Assembly: GCF_009745975.1 (NCBI RefSeq)
Contig: NZ_WHOL01000050.1
Coordinates: forward strand, 1-48,507
From: Actinokineospora pegani
GTDB lineage: Bacteria; Actinomycetota; Actinomycetes; Mycobacteriales; Pseudonocardiaceae
Length of the DNA: 48,507 bases
Direction: 5' to 3'
Of this stretch, positions 9,573 to 16,332 are shown one piece after another. Position numbers and translations under genes: made by a program. How positions within the stretch are numbered: position 1 is the stretch's first letter; each line of letters starts with the position of its first letter. The notes beneath the pieces are model-generated. The model searched no databases, was not told where the DNA came from, and saw nothing but the letters and a program-made list of their open reading frames with translations.

Positions 9573-9626
9573 CAAGCCCGACCGTCGCCCTAATCTTCAA
9601 GGGAGACAGTCGGGCGTCAAGCCCGA
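9573..9626. promoter_or_regulatory. Candidate operator repeats between the XRE regulator and the graspetide operon
   Basis: CAAGCCCGA occurs at 9573-9581 and again at 9618-9626, 45 bp apart. The second copy is part of a perfect inverted repeat, TCGGGC-GTCAA-GCCCGA (9610-9626). A TAATCT hexamer at 9591-9596 could be the -10 of the graspetide operon, placing the second repeat over the start of transcription. The arrangement fits a helix-turn-helix operator shared by the divergent genes, but no binding data exist here. Confidence 0.45.
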
Positions 9627-9655
9627 GGCAGACCATAGCCGGTGGAGGCGAGACG

Positions 9656-9880
9656 ATGGGGCTCTACACCCGTTCGGGCGTGTCGGTGGAAACGTGGGTC
9701 GAGTTGGACCGCAAGGTGTCCATGCGCTTCGAGACGTGTTCGGAGAACGAGAACGCCACGCTCCACTTCGGACACGGCGGCGAGTACACCCTGACCCTCG
9801 GTCGGGACAACCTGGGCCAGCTCGTCGACCTGGCCAGCCAGGCGATCGCCGAACTCGACAGCACCACCGGCCAGGAGTGA
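9656..9880 (+). CDS. Small protein of unknown function, first gene of the graspetide operon
   Basis: A 74-aa protein, not recognised. It has no signal peptide or membrane segment; it looks like a small mixed alpha/beta fold, with alternating strands (WVELDRKVSMRFET, ATLHFGHGGEYTLTLG) followed by a single amphipathic helix (DNLGQLVDLASQAIAEL). GGAGG lies eight bases before the ATG. Only 5 bp separate it from the precursor gene, so it is co-transcribed and coupled. It might bind the leader, act in regulation or protect the host, but nothing in the sequence decides this. Confidence 0.8.
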   Translation: MGLYTRSGVSVETWVELDRKVSMRFETCSENENATLHFGHGGEYTLTLGRDNLGQLVDLASQAIAELDSTTGQE

Positions 9881-9885
9881 ACCAC

Positions 9886-10137
9886 ATGACGATCCAGCGC
9901 GACCCACTGTTCCCCCGCCCCGCCCTGCTGCCACTGACCGAGCGCGGCGGGTACGCGCCTCCTGCTCACACCACAGGCTCGATCAGACCGTGGTCTGCCT
10001 CACTTGCCGTGGTTCCCATCGAATGCGGCAAAGATGAGACCACCGCGACCCGAGACACCGAGGTCAAACAGACCCAGTACACCAGTGACGGAAAAATGGA
10101 AACCGACGCCGTGCCCATCATCGTCACCGACAGTTGA
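9886..10137 (+). CDS. Graspetide precursor peptide (putative ATP-grasp target RiPP)
   Basis: An 83-aa peptide. Residues 1-45 look like the leader, with Pro-rich start and an RPW motif (35-37). Residues 50-83 are rich in Thr, Ser, Asp and Glu: D50 E51 T52 T53 T55 D57 T58 E59 T63 T66 S67 D68 E72 T73 D74 T81 D82 S83, with Lys at 61 and 70. Graspetide ligases join Thr/Ser hydroxyls or Lys amines to Asp/Glu side chains, so this tail is a suitable core. A single Asp-Gly (68-69) is a candidate site for aspartimide formation. The ATG at 9886 has AGGAG eight bases upstream; a longer in-frame reading upstream overlaps other genes and is not real. The ligase starts 4 bp after its stop. One free Cys (C47) lies at the leader-core boundary. 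Confidence 0.85.
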   Translation: MTIQRDPLFPRPALLPLTERGGYAPPAHTTGSIRPWSASLAVVPIECGKDETTATRDTEVKQTQYTSDGKMETDAVPIIVTDS

Positions 10138-10141
10138 TCCA

Positions 10142-11101
10142 ATGGGGCATCACGGCTCGACAGTGCTCGTCATCGGATCGCGCGACGACCCGACCGCGAC
10201 CGTCGTCGTGGATGAACTGGCCCGGAGGTCGCGCCCGGCGCGTCGGATGGACATCGGCGACTTTCCGAGCGAACTCGGGCTCACCGGAAAACTCCTCGGT
10301 GGCCGGTGGAACGGCGAACTCGGCGACGTCAGGTTCGCGGAAATCGAGTCTGTCTACTACCGAAGGCCCTCACGGTTCACATTTCCCCATGGTCTCTCTC
10401 CTGCCGACCTGGCATTCGCGAGTGAAGAAGCGAGACTGGGAGTAAGTGGCGTGCTGACGAGCCTGGACGTTCCTTGGGTGAACAACCCAGCGAAGATCGC
10501 AGTTGCCGAGTACAAACCACTTCAGTTGCGGACTGCGGCGCGGTGTGGACTGAGCGTGCCGTCAACGCTGATCACCACCGATCACCGGGCCGTGATCGAC
10601 TTCGCAGACGCGGTCGGCCCCCTCGTGTGCAAGACGCTCTCCTCCCTCGCTCACAGCGTCGACGGAAAAGTCCGAATAACCTACACCACGGCAGTCGATC
10701 CCGGAGTCATTGATCCGACTGCTCTCGCCGTGACGGCGCACTTGTTCCAGTCCCGGGTACCCAAGCAGTACGAGGTTCGGGTGACGATGGTGGGCAAACG
10801 TGCCCTCGGCGTGGCGATTCACGCCGGAAGCGCAGCGGCCCGACTCGACTGGCGTGCGGACTACGCAGCATTGTCCTATGCGCCAATCGACGTGCCATCC
10901 GATGTTGTCGGCAAGGCAGTGACATACCTGGATGCTTTTGGTCTAGCATTCGGGGCGTTCGACTTCGTGGTCACGCCCGAGGACGAGTGGGTGTTCCTGG
11001 AGTGCAATCCGGCTGGGCAGTGGCTGTGGCTGGAACGTCAGGCAGGCATCCCCATCACGGCTGCTCTGGTTGACCTACTCACCGGAGAGGTGACCGAGTG
11101 A
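10142..11101 (+). CDS. ATP-grasp ribosomal peptide maturase (graspetide ligase)
   Basis: A 319-aa ATP-grasp enzyme. It activates carboxylates of the precursor as acyl phosphates and forms side-chain ester or amide cross-links. Family signatures seen: VNNPAKIAVAEYKPLQL with the nucleotide-contacting Lys, GLSVPSTLITTD, a KTLSS segment, KQYEVRVTMVG, and the metal-binding end FGAFDFVVTPEDEWVFLECNPAGQW. These match the SAV_5884-type peptide maturases. The frame is open upstream, but ATG at 10142, 4 bp after the precursor stop, gives the right N-terminus (VLVIGSRDDPTA); no ribosome site is visible, so coupling is likely. Base composition is visibly less GC-rich than in flanking genes. Confidence 0.9.
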   Translation: MGHHGSTVLVIGSRDDPTATVVVDELARRSRPARRMDIGDFPSELGLTGKLLGGRWNGELGDVRFAEIESVYYRRPSRFTFPHGLSPADLAFASEEARLGVSGVLTSLDVPWVNNPAKIAVAEYKPLQLRTAARCGLSVPSTLITTDHRAVIDFADAVGPLVCKTLSSLAHSVDGKVRITYTTAVDPGVIDPTALAVTAHLFQSRVPKQYEVRVTMVGKRALGVAIHAGSAAARLDWRADYAALSYAPIDVPSDVVGKAVTYLDAFGLAFGAFDFVVTPEDEWVFLECNPAGQWLWLERQAGIPITAALVDLLTGEVTE

Positions 11102-12294
11102 CCCAGCCTGTGAACACGTGGCGGGAGTTGGCGAGATCGCTGGCGGATGGCCTGCGTGGAAGCGGTGACCTCACCGACCCGGCCTGGCTGGCCGCCTTCG
11201 CTGAGACCCCACGGCATGTGTTCGTGCCGCGCTTCCTGCTGACGGTCGGCGGACCGGAACTCTCCGCCGCCGTTGATCCTGAGCCGTGGCTCAAGGCGGT
11301 GTACTCCGACCACGCGCTCACAACGGAGCACAGACCACACCCAGCGGGATGGACGACCACCGATGGCGCGGTGTTGTCGTTGCCCACCAGTTCGTCCACG
11401 AGTCCGGGCCTGATGGCCCGCATGGTGGAGCGCCTGGAGGTGAGGACCGGGCACCGGGTGCTGGAGATCGGCACCGGGACCGGTTACAACGCCGCCCTGC
11501 TGTGCCACCGGCTAGGCGCGGACAAGGTCGTCAGCGTCGACCTGAATCCAGACCTCATCACCACGGCCCGAAACGCGCTCGCCACACTCGGATACACGCC
11601 CGTCCTGGTCGTGGGCGACGGTGGCGACGGCGTGCCGGACCACGGACCGTACGACCGGATCATCGCCACGGCCGCGGTGCCCGCCATCCCTGCCGCCTGG
11701 ATCGACCAACTCGCGCCGGGAGGCAAGATCATCGCCAACGTCCGCGGCGAACTGGCGACCGGCCCCCTGTGCCTGCTGACCAAAGCAGGCGAAAAGGTCT
11801 CCGGGCGGTTCCTGCCGATGGGCGGCCACTTCATGTGGATGCGGCCGGAGGTGGACAACCCGCTGCGGCCCCACCAGGTCGCGTCGGCTGCCACCGCGAC
11901 TCCCACCGCGCGATCGACGACCCGTCTCGCGCCCCTTCCGATGGTCGACGACGCGGACTTCCGCTTCCTCCTCCAACTGCACATCCACGGCGCGGAATCC
12001 CTCTACCGCAACGAGGTGATGATCGACGGCGGACGCCAACCCGTGGTGACGTTGTGCGCCTCGGACGGATCGAGGGCCGATGTGGTCGCCGAGTCGACAC
12101 CCGCCGGGACACATCACGTGGTCCAACGCGGGCGCAGGCGCCTGTGGGACACGGTGGAGACAGCGTGGCGGGTCTTCGCCGATTCAGGACGTCCCGACGT
12201 GGGTCGGTTCGGTGTCTCCGTGACCTCGGGCGAGCAGTTCGTGTGGTTGGACCAGCCCAGCGGGTGGCTTCGGTGGCCGCTTCCCGCGGTGTGA
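11098..12294 (+). CDS. PIMT-like methyltransferase of the graspetide cluster
   Basis: A 398-aa SAM-dependent O-methyltransferase related to protein-L-isoaspartate methyltransferase. Residues about 115-125 hold the SAM loop (VLEIGTGTGYNAALL), followed by VVSVDLNP and YDRIIATAAVPAIP, as in PIMT. It is about 170 residues longer than a housekeeping PIMT; the extra C-terminal part is typical of the graspetide-associated form. In characterised systems (fuscimiditide, amycolimiditide) the homologue methylates a core Asp that then closes to an aspartimide. GTG at 11098 overlaps the ligase stop as GTGA. The same role here is inference. Confidence 0.88.
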   Translation: MTQPVNTWRELARSLADGLRGSGDLTDPAWLAAFAETPRHVFVPRFLLTVGGPELSAAVDPEPWLKAVYSDHALTTEHRPHPAGWTTTDGAVLSLPTSSSTSPGLMARMVERLEVRTGHRVLEIGTGTGYNAALLCHRLGADKVVSVDLNPDLITTARNALATLGYTPVLVVGDGGDGVPDHGPYDRIIATAAVPAIPAAWIDQLAPGGKIIANVRGELATGPLCLLTKAGEKVSGRFLPMGGHFMWMRPEVDNPLRPHQVASAATATPTARSTTRLAPLPMVDDADFRFLLQLHIHGAESLYRNEVMIDGGRQPVVTLCASDGSRADVVAESTPAGTHHVVQRGRRRLWDTVETAWRVFADSGRPDVGRFGVSVTSGEQFVWLDQPSGWLRWPLPAV

Positions 12295-12303
12295 CACAAA
12301 CCG

Positions 12304-12326
12304 CTCACCCGGGTCACGCGGGTGAG
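12304..12326 (+). terminator. Hairpin ending the graspetide operon
   Basis: CTCACCCG and CGGGTGAG form a perfect 8-bp stem with a 7-nt loop, nine bases after the methyltransferase stop. A competing pairing, GGGTCAC with GTGACCC a few bases downstream, overlaps it. No U-tract follows, as usual in high-GC actinomycetes. Confidence 0.55.
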
Positions 12327-12395
12327 GTGACCCCGGGGAACACTGTGCGGAAACACGACCCACCCAGGGCAGGTCTGTCGGGGAGTTGAGCACAC

Positions 12396-12710
12396 GTGGA
12401 CTGGCGTGACAGGTTCTACCGCGTCCCGCACGACCTCAAGCACTTCGAGCACGAGATCGACCAACTCGCCAAGCTGATGGACGGCCTGGTGGGCGGGGCG
12501 GCGCCCGCCGCGGTGGCCGCCGCGCGTGACGAGGTGACCCGGCTGTCGATCAACGTCCGGGCCCGGCTGGCCGCCCAGGACCGGCTGGGCGACCTGCGCC
12601 GGTTCCGCCGCCGGGTGCTGCGCTCGGCGGAGTTCATGGACCGCGACCTGTACGAGAAGGTGTTCGTGCCCTACGTGGAGACGATCCTGCCGAAGACCTC
12701 GGCGGAGTAG
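12396..12710 (+). CDS. Conserved-looking small protein of unknown function
   Basis: A 104-aa protein, not recognised. It is almost wholly helical and highly charged, with 12 or more Arg and no membrane segment; the pattern (DLKHFEHEIDQLAKLMDGL, then RRFRRRVLRSAEFMDRDLYEKVF) suggests helical pairs. GTG at 12396 is preceded by GGGGAG about ten bases away. The graspetide terminator lies just upstream, so it is probably outside that operon. No function can be given. Confidence 0.7.
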   Translation: MDWRDRFYRVPHDLKHFEHEIDQLAKLMDGLVGGAAPAAVAAARDEVTRLSINVRARLAAQDRLGDLRRFRRRVLRSAEFMDRDLYEKVFVPYVETILPKTSAE

Positions 12711-12738
12711 CCGGCGGCGTGTGCGAGGATCACACCCC

Positions 12739-13332
12739 GTGACCTCGACCGTCATCCTGCTCGCGGGGCCGTCCGGCTCCGGCAAGTCCACCCTCGGCGC
12801 CCGGCTGGGCCTGCCGGTGCTGAACCTGGACCACTTCTACCGCGAGGGCGACGACCCGGCCCTGCCGCGCGACGCCGCGGGGCGCGCGGACTGGGACGCG
12901 CCCGAGTCCTGGCACGCGCCGGACGCGCTGGCCGCCGTGGTGGCGCTGGCGACCGAGGGCGCCGCCGAGGTCCCGGTCTACGAGTACGGCGCCGACCGCA
13001 GGGTCGGGTCGAGCACGCTGTCGCTGGGCGGGTCGCCGGTGTTCGTGGCCGAGGGGCTGTTCGCCGACCGGATCGTGGCCGACTGCGAGCGGGCCGGGGT
13101 GCTGGGTGAGGCGCTGGTGCTGGCGCCCAGCGCGGGCCGCACGTTCGCCCGCCGGTTCGCCAGGGACGTGGCCGAGTCGCGCAAGGCGGTGCCGCTGCTG
13201 CTGCGCCGGGGTTTGCGGCTGTGGCGCGAGCACGGCGCGGTGGTGCGCCGGTGCGAGCGGGCCGGGATGGTGCGCTGCACGGTGGAGGAGGCGGCCGCCC
13301 GGGTGCGCCCCAGGGTGGGAAGCGCCCGATAA
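12739..13332 (+). CDS. Uridine kinase-like P-loop NTPase
   Basis: A 197-aa P-loop protein. GPSGSGKST is near residues 10-18, and LNLDHFYREGDD matches the substrate-binding DDFY/DHFY motif of uridine/cytidine kinases. VFVAEGLFADRIV corresponds to the family's EG segment and RRFARDVAESRKAV to the lid. It probably phosphorylates a nucleoside, but the specificity is unproven. GTG at 12739 was chosen; a GTG at 12721 would add six residues. The preceding unknown gene ends 28 bp upstream. Confidence 0.8.
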   Translation: MTSTVILLAGPSGSGKSTLGARLGLPVLNLDHFYREGDDPALPRDAAGRADWDAPESWHAPDALAAVVALATEGAAEVPVYEYGADRRVGSSTLSLGGSPVFVAEGLFADRIVADCERAGVLGEALVLAPSAGRTFARRFARDVAESRKAVPLLLRRGLRLWREHGAVVRRCERAGMVRCTVEEAAARVRPRVGSAR

Positions 13333-13358
13333 GTCTGGTTTGGTGTTGACTTGGCGGC

Positions 13359-14147
13359 ATGGAGAACACCTACGAGAACCTGGCCGAGTTCACCGACGTC
13401 GACCAGGCTGCGGACCCGGGCGTGTTCGTCGACCTCTTACAGCGGCTGGACGCCATGCCGCAGACGGTGCGGCTGCGCGAGCTGAGCTACGCCCGACTGG
13501 GGACGGGCCGCGGGGTGGACGTGGGGGCGGGCCGGGGCACCGTGGTGGCGCAGTTGACCGCGCGCGGGCTGACGGCCTTCGGGGTGGACCTGAGCGCGGC
13601 GATGGTGGCCGAGGCCGAGCGCCTCAACCCGGGGCACGACTTCCGCGTCGGCGACGCCTACGCGCTGCCCGCGGGCGACGGGGAGCTGGACTGGTACCAC
13701 TCCGAGCGCGTCTACATCCACCTCGACGACCCCGACCGCGCCGCCGCCGAGGCGCACCGCGTGCTGCGCCCCGGCGGCCGGATCGTGCTCGTCGACCTGG
13801 ACTCCGACGCCATGTCGGTGGCCACCGACCACCCGCGCGCCGCCCGCGCGGTGCTGGCCGCGTCCTCGGACAACCTGGCCAACGGCCGCTCCGGCGTGCG
13901 CGCGGCCGACACGCTGCGCGCGGCGGGCTTCGTCGACGTCGAGGTCCAGCCGTACTCGCCGGTGCACACCGACCCGGCGATGGTGTGGCCGCTGTACCCG
14001 GGGCCGGGGCTGGCCATCGCGCAGGAGACCGGGGCGATCACCGCGGCGGAGGCCGAGGCGCTGACCGCCGAGGCGTGGCGGCGGGGCGCGGACGGCACGT
14101 TCCTCGCGGTGCCCGCGCTGTTCGTGGTGTCGGCCAGCAAGCCCTAG
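13359..14147 (+). CDS. Class I SAM-dependent methyltransferase
   Basis: A 262-aa methyltransferase of the methyltransf_11 type. Motif I is VDVGAGRGTVVAQL, the acidic residue after strand 2 is in GVDLSAAMV, motif III is VLRPGGRIVLVDLD. The N-terminal helix and the C-terminal part with QPYSP..TDPAM are substrate-specific and not assigned. It may be made with the kinase gene upstream (26 bp gap). Its stop TAG overlaps the stop of the convergent dehydrogenase in the 4-bp palindrome CTAG. Confidence 0.85.
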   Translation: MENTYENLAEFTDVDQAADPGVFVDLLQRLDAMPQTVRLRELSYARLGTGRGVDVGAGRGTVVAQLTARGLTAFGVDLSAAMVAEAERLNPGHDFRVGDAYALPAGDGELDWYHSERVYIHLDDPDRAAAEAHRVLRPGGRIVLVDLDSDAMSVATDHPRAARAVLAASSDNLANGRSGVRAADTLRAAGFVDVEVQPYSPVHTDPAMVWPLYPGPGLAIAQETGAITAAEAEALTAEAWRRGADGTFLAVPALFVVSASKP

Positions 14148-15190
14148 GGCTTCAGCAGCGGCTTGATGACCTTGCGGTCGGACATGTCCCGGTAGGCGTC
14201 GGCGACCCGTTCCAGCGGGTACTCCGAGTCGAACACCGGCCCGGGGTCCAGCTTGCCGTCCAGCACGTCCGCCAGGAGCGCGTCCAGGTAGTGGCGGACC
14301 GGCGCCACACCCCCGGCCACGGCGATGTTGTTCGAGAACATCTGGCCGATGGGCAGCTCAGGGCCCCCGGCGGGGACGCCCACGTACCCCACGCGCCCAC
14401 CGGGGCGGACCGAGTCCAACGCCTGCCGCATGGACTCCTTCGTGCCAACGCACTCCAGCACCGCGTCGGCGCCCCTGCCGCCCAGCAGCTCCGCCACCTC
14501 TGCGACGCCCTCGTCCCCGCGGGTGGCCACGATGTCCGTCGCGCCGAAGCGGGTGGCGAGGCGTTGGCGGTCGGCGTGGCGGGACATGGCGATGACCCGC
14601 TCGGCGCCGAGGCGGGTGGCGGCGAGGACGGCGCAGAGGCCGACCGCGCCGTCGCCGACCACCACGGCGGTGTCGCCCGGGGAGACGCCCGCGGACACGG
14701 CGGCGTGGTGGCCGGTGCCCATGACGTCGGAGAGGCTGAGCAGGGCGGGGACGAGGGAGTCGGCCGGGGTGACCGGGGTGGCCACCAGGGTGCCGTCGGC
14801 GAAGGGGGCGCGGACCCACTGGGCCTGCGCCCCGTCGAGGCGCTCGCCCGCGCGGCTGGTGGAGCCCCAGGCCCCGCCGTTGACGCAGGAGGTCTGCACG
14901 CCGTCGCGGCAGGGGCCGCAGGTGCCGTCGCTGACGACGAACGGGGCGATGACGAAGTCCCCCGCGCGCAGCGTGCGGACCTCGGCGCCGACCTCCTCGA
15001 CGACGCCGACGAACTCGTGCCCGATCCGCCGCGCCTCGCCGCCGCGCGCGCCCCGGTAGCCCCACAGGTCCGAGCCGCACACGCAGGCCGCGGTGACCCG
15101 CACGATGGCGTCGGTGGGGTGCTCGATCTCCGGCTGCGGGGTGTCGGTGAGGCGGATGTCGCCCTCGCCGTGCAGGTAGGTGGCTCGCAT
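14144..15190 (-). CDS. Zinc-dependent alcohol dehydrogenase family protein
   Basis: A 348-aa medium-chain dehydrogenase. The catalytic zinc ligands are in CVCGSD and GHEFVG. The structural zinc site reads DGTCGPC...C, so Asp stands where the first Cys is in the classical four-Cys set, a known variant. The Rossmann motif is GDGAVGLCAV, followed by a basic residue pattern (SRHADR) that would suit NADP. It is the last gene of a minus-strand operon behind the aminotransferase (10 bp gap). Substrate is unknown. Confidence 0.88.
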   Translation of the reverse strand: MRATYLHGEGDIRLTDTPQPEIEHPTDAIVRVTAACVCGSDLWGYRGARGGEARRIGHEFVGVVEEVGAEVRTLRAGDFVIAPFVVSDGTCGPCRDGVQTSCVNGGAWGSTSRAGERLDGAQAQWVRAPFADGTLVATPVTPADSLVPALLSLSDVMGTGHHAAVSAGVSPGDTAVVVGDGAVGLCAVLAATRLGAERVIAMSRHADRQRLATRFGATDIVATRGDEGVAEVAELLGGRGADAVLECVGTKESMRQALDSVRPGGRVGYVGVPAGGPELPIGQMFSNNIAVAGGVAPVRHYLDALLADVLDGKLDPGPVFDSEYPLERVADAYRDMSDRKVIKPLLKP

Positions 15191-15200
15191 CCCCTCGACG

Positions 15201-16301
15201 CTACGCCCCGGCCAGCACCCGGCGCAGCGAGCCCAGCACCATCTCCACCCGATCCGGGCGGGCGTTGTGCCCCATGAGCCCGATCCGCCACACCGAGCTG
15301 GCGAACGCGCCGACGCCCGCGCCGATCTCGATGCCGTAGTCGGTCAGCAGGGCCTGCCGCACCCGCGCCGAGTCGACCCCCTCGGGCACCCGCACGGTGG
15401 TCAGCTCGGGCAGCCGGTGGCCTTGCGCGGCGAACAGCTCCAGGCCCAGCTCGGCAAGCCCCTCGTGCAGCCGCTGCCCGGCGGCGCGGTGGCGCTCGTG
15501 CACGGCCTCGAGCCCTTCCTCCAGGACGCGGCCCAGGGCGGCGTGCAGCGAGGCGATCATCGCGACGGGGGCGGTGTGGTGGTAGGTGCGCCCGCCGGAG
15601 GAGCCGTCGACGTAGGCGCCGATGAGGTTCAGGTCGAGGTACCACGTCGGCGGTCGCTGCACGCGCCGGTCCCAGGCCCGCTCGGAGACGGTGAACGGCG
15701 ACAGGCCGGGCGCCACCCCGAGGCACTTCTGCGTCCCGGAGTAGGCGACGTCGACACCCCACGCGTCGATCTCGACCTCGATGCCGCCCAGCGAGGTGAC
15801 GCAGTCGGCGACCACCAGGGCCCGCTGGTCGCGGGCGTGGACGGCGTGCGCCAGCGCCTTGACGTCGCTGCGCACCCCGGTCGAGGTCTCGGCGTGCACC
15901 GCGGCCACGAGCGAGGGCTCCGGGTGTGCGTCGAGCACCCGCTGGACGTCGACCGGCTGCCCCCAGTCGTGGTCCACCCGCACCACGTCGGCCCCGTAGC
16001 GGCCCGCGACGTCGACCATGCGCTCGCCGAACAGCCCGTTGACGCCCACCACGACCACGTCGCCGGGGCGGACGAAGTTGGCGAAGGCGGCCTCCATGCC
16101 GATGGACCCGGTGCCCGACAGCGGCAGCGTCCTGGCGTTCTCGGTGCCCCAGACCCGGCGCAGCCGGTCGCAGGTCTCGTCGAGGACGCGGAGGAACTCC
16201 GGGTCGAGGTGGCCCAGCAGCGGCGCGGCCAGGGCCGCGGTCGCCTCGGGGTAGGCGTTGGAGGGGCCGGGGCCGAGCAGCGCGCGTTCAACCAGAGACA
16301 T
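15201..16301 (-). CDS. Class V PLP aminotransferase, alanine-glyoxylate aminotransferase family
   Basis: A 366-aa fold-type I enzyme. The PLP lysine is K192 in SGTQKCLG; the phosphate-binding SGTGSIGMEAA segment (62-72) and D166 in ADCVTSLGG (contacting the pyridine nitrogen) are in place. Family members transfer amino groups from alanine or serine to glyoxylate or pyruvate. The gene lies between a phosphotransferase (31 bp upstream) and a dehydrogenase (10 bp downstream), suggesting a joint small-molecule pathway that cannot be named. Confidence 0.88.
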   Translation of the reverse strand: MSLVERALLGPGPSNAYPEATAALAAPLLGHLDPEFLRVLDETCDRLRRVWGTENARTLPLSGTGSIGMEAAFANFVRPGDVVVVGVNGLFGERMVDVAGRYGADVVRVDHDWGQPVDVQRVLDAHPEPSLVAAVHAETSTGVRSDVKALAHAVHARDQRALVVADCVTSLGGIEVEIDAWGVDVAYSGTQKCLGVAPGLSPFTVSERAWDRRVQRPPTWYLDLNLIGAYVDGSSGGRTYHHTAPVAMIASLHAALGRVLEEGLEAVHERHRAAGQRLHEGLAELGLELFAAQGHRLPELTTVRVPEGVDSARVRQALLTDYGIEIGAGVGAFASSVWRIGLMGHNARPDRVEMVLGSLRRVLAGA

Positions 16302-16332
16302 GCCCAGAGCCTAGGCCGTGTCGGGAAGCCGC

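Noticed and set aside
9358-10137. A 259-aa protein ending in the graspetide precursor
   Set aside because: Its upstream part overlaps the divergent regulator and the 74-aa gene in another frame; the ATG at 9886 with its own ribosome site explains the coding part.
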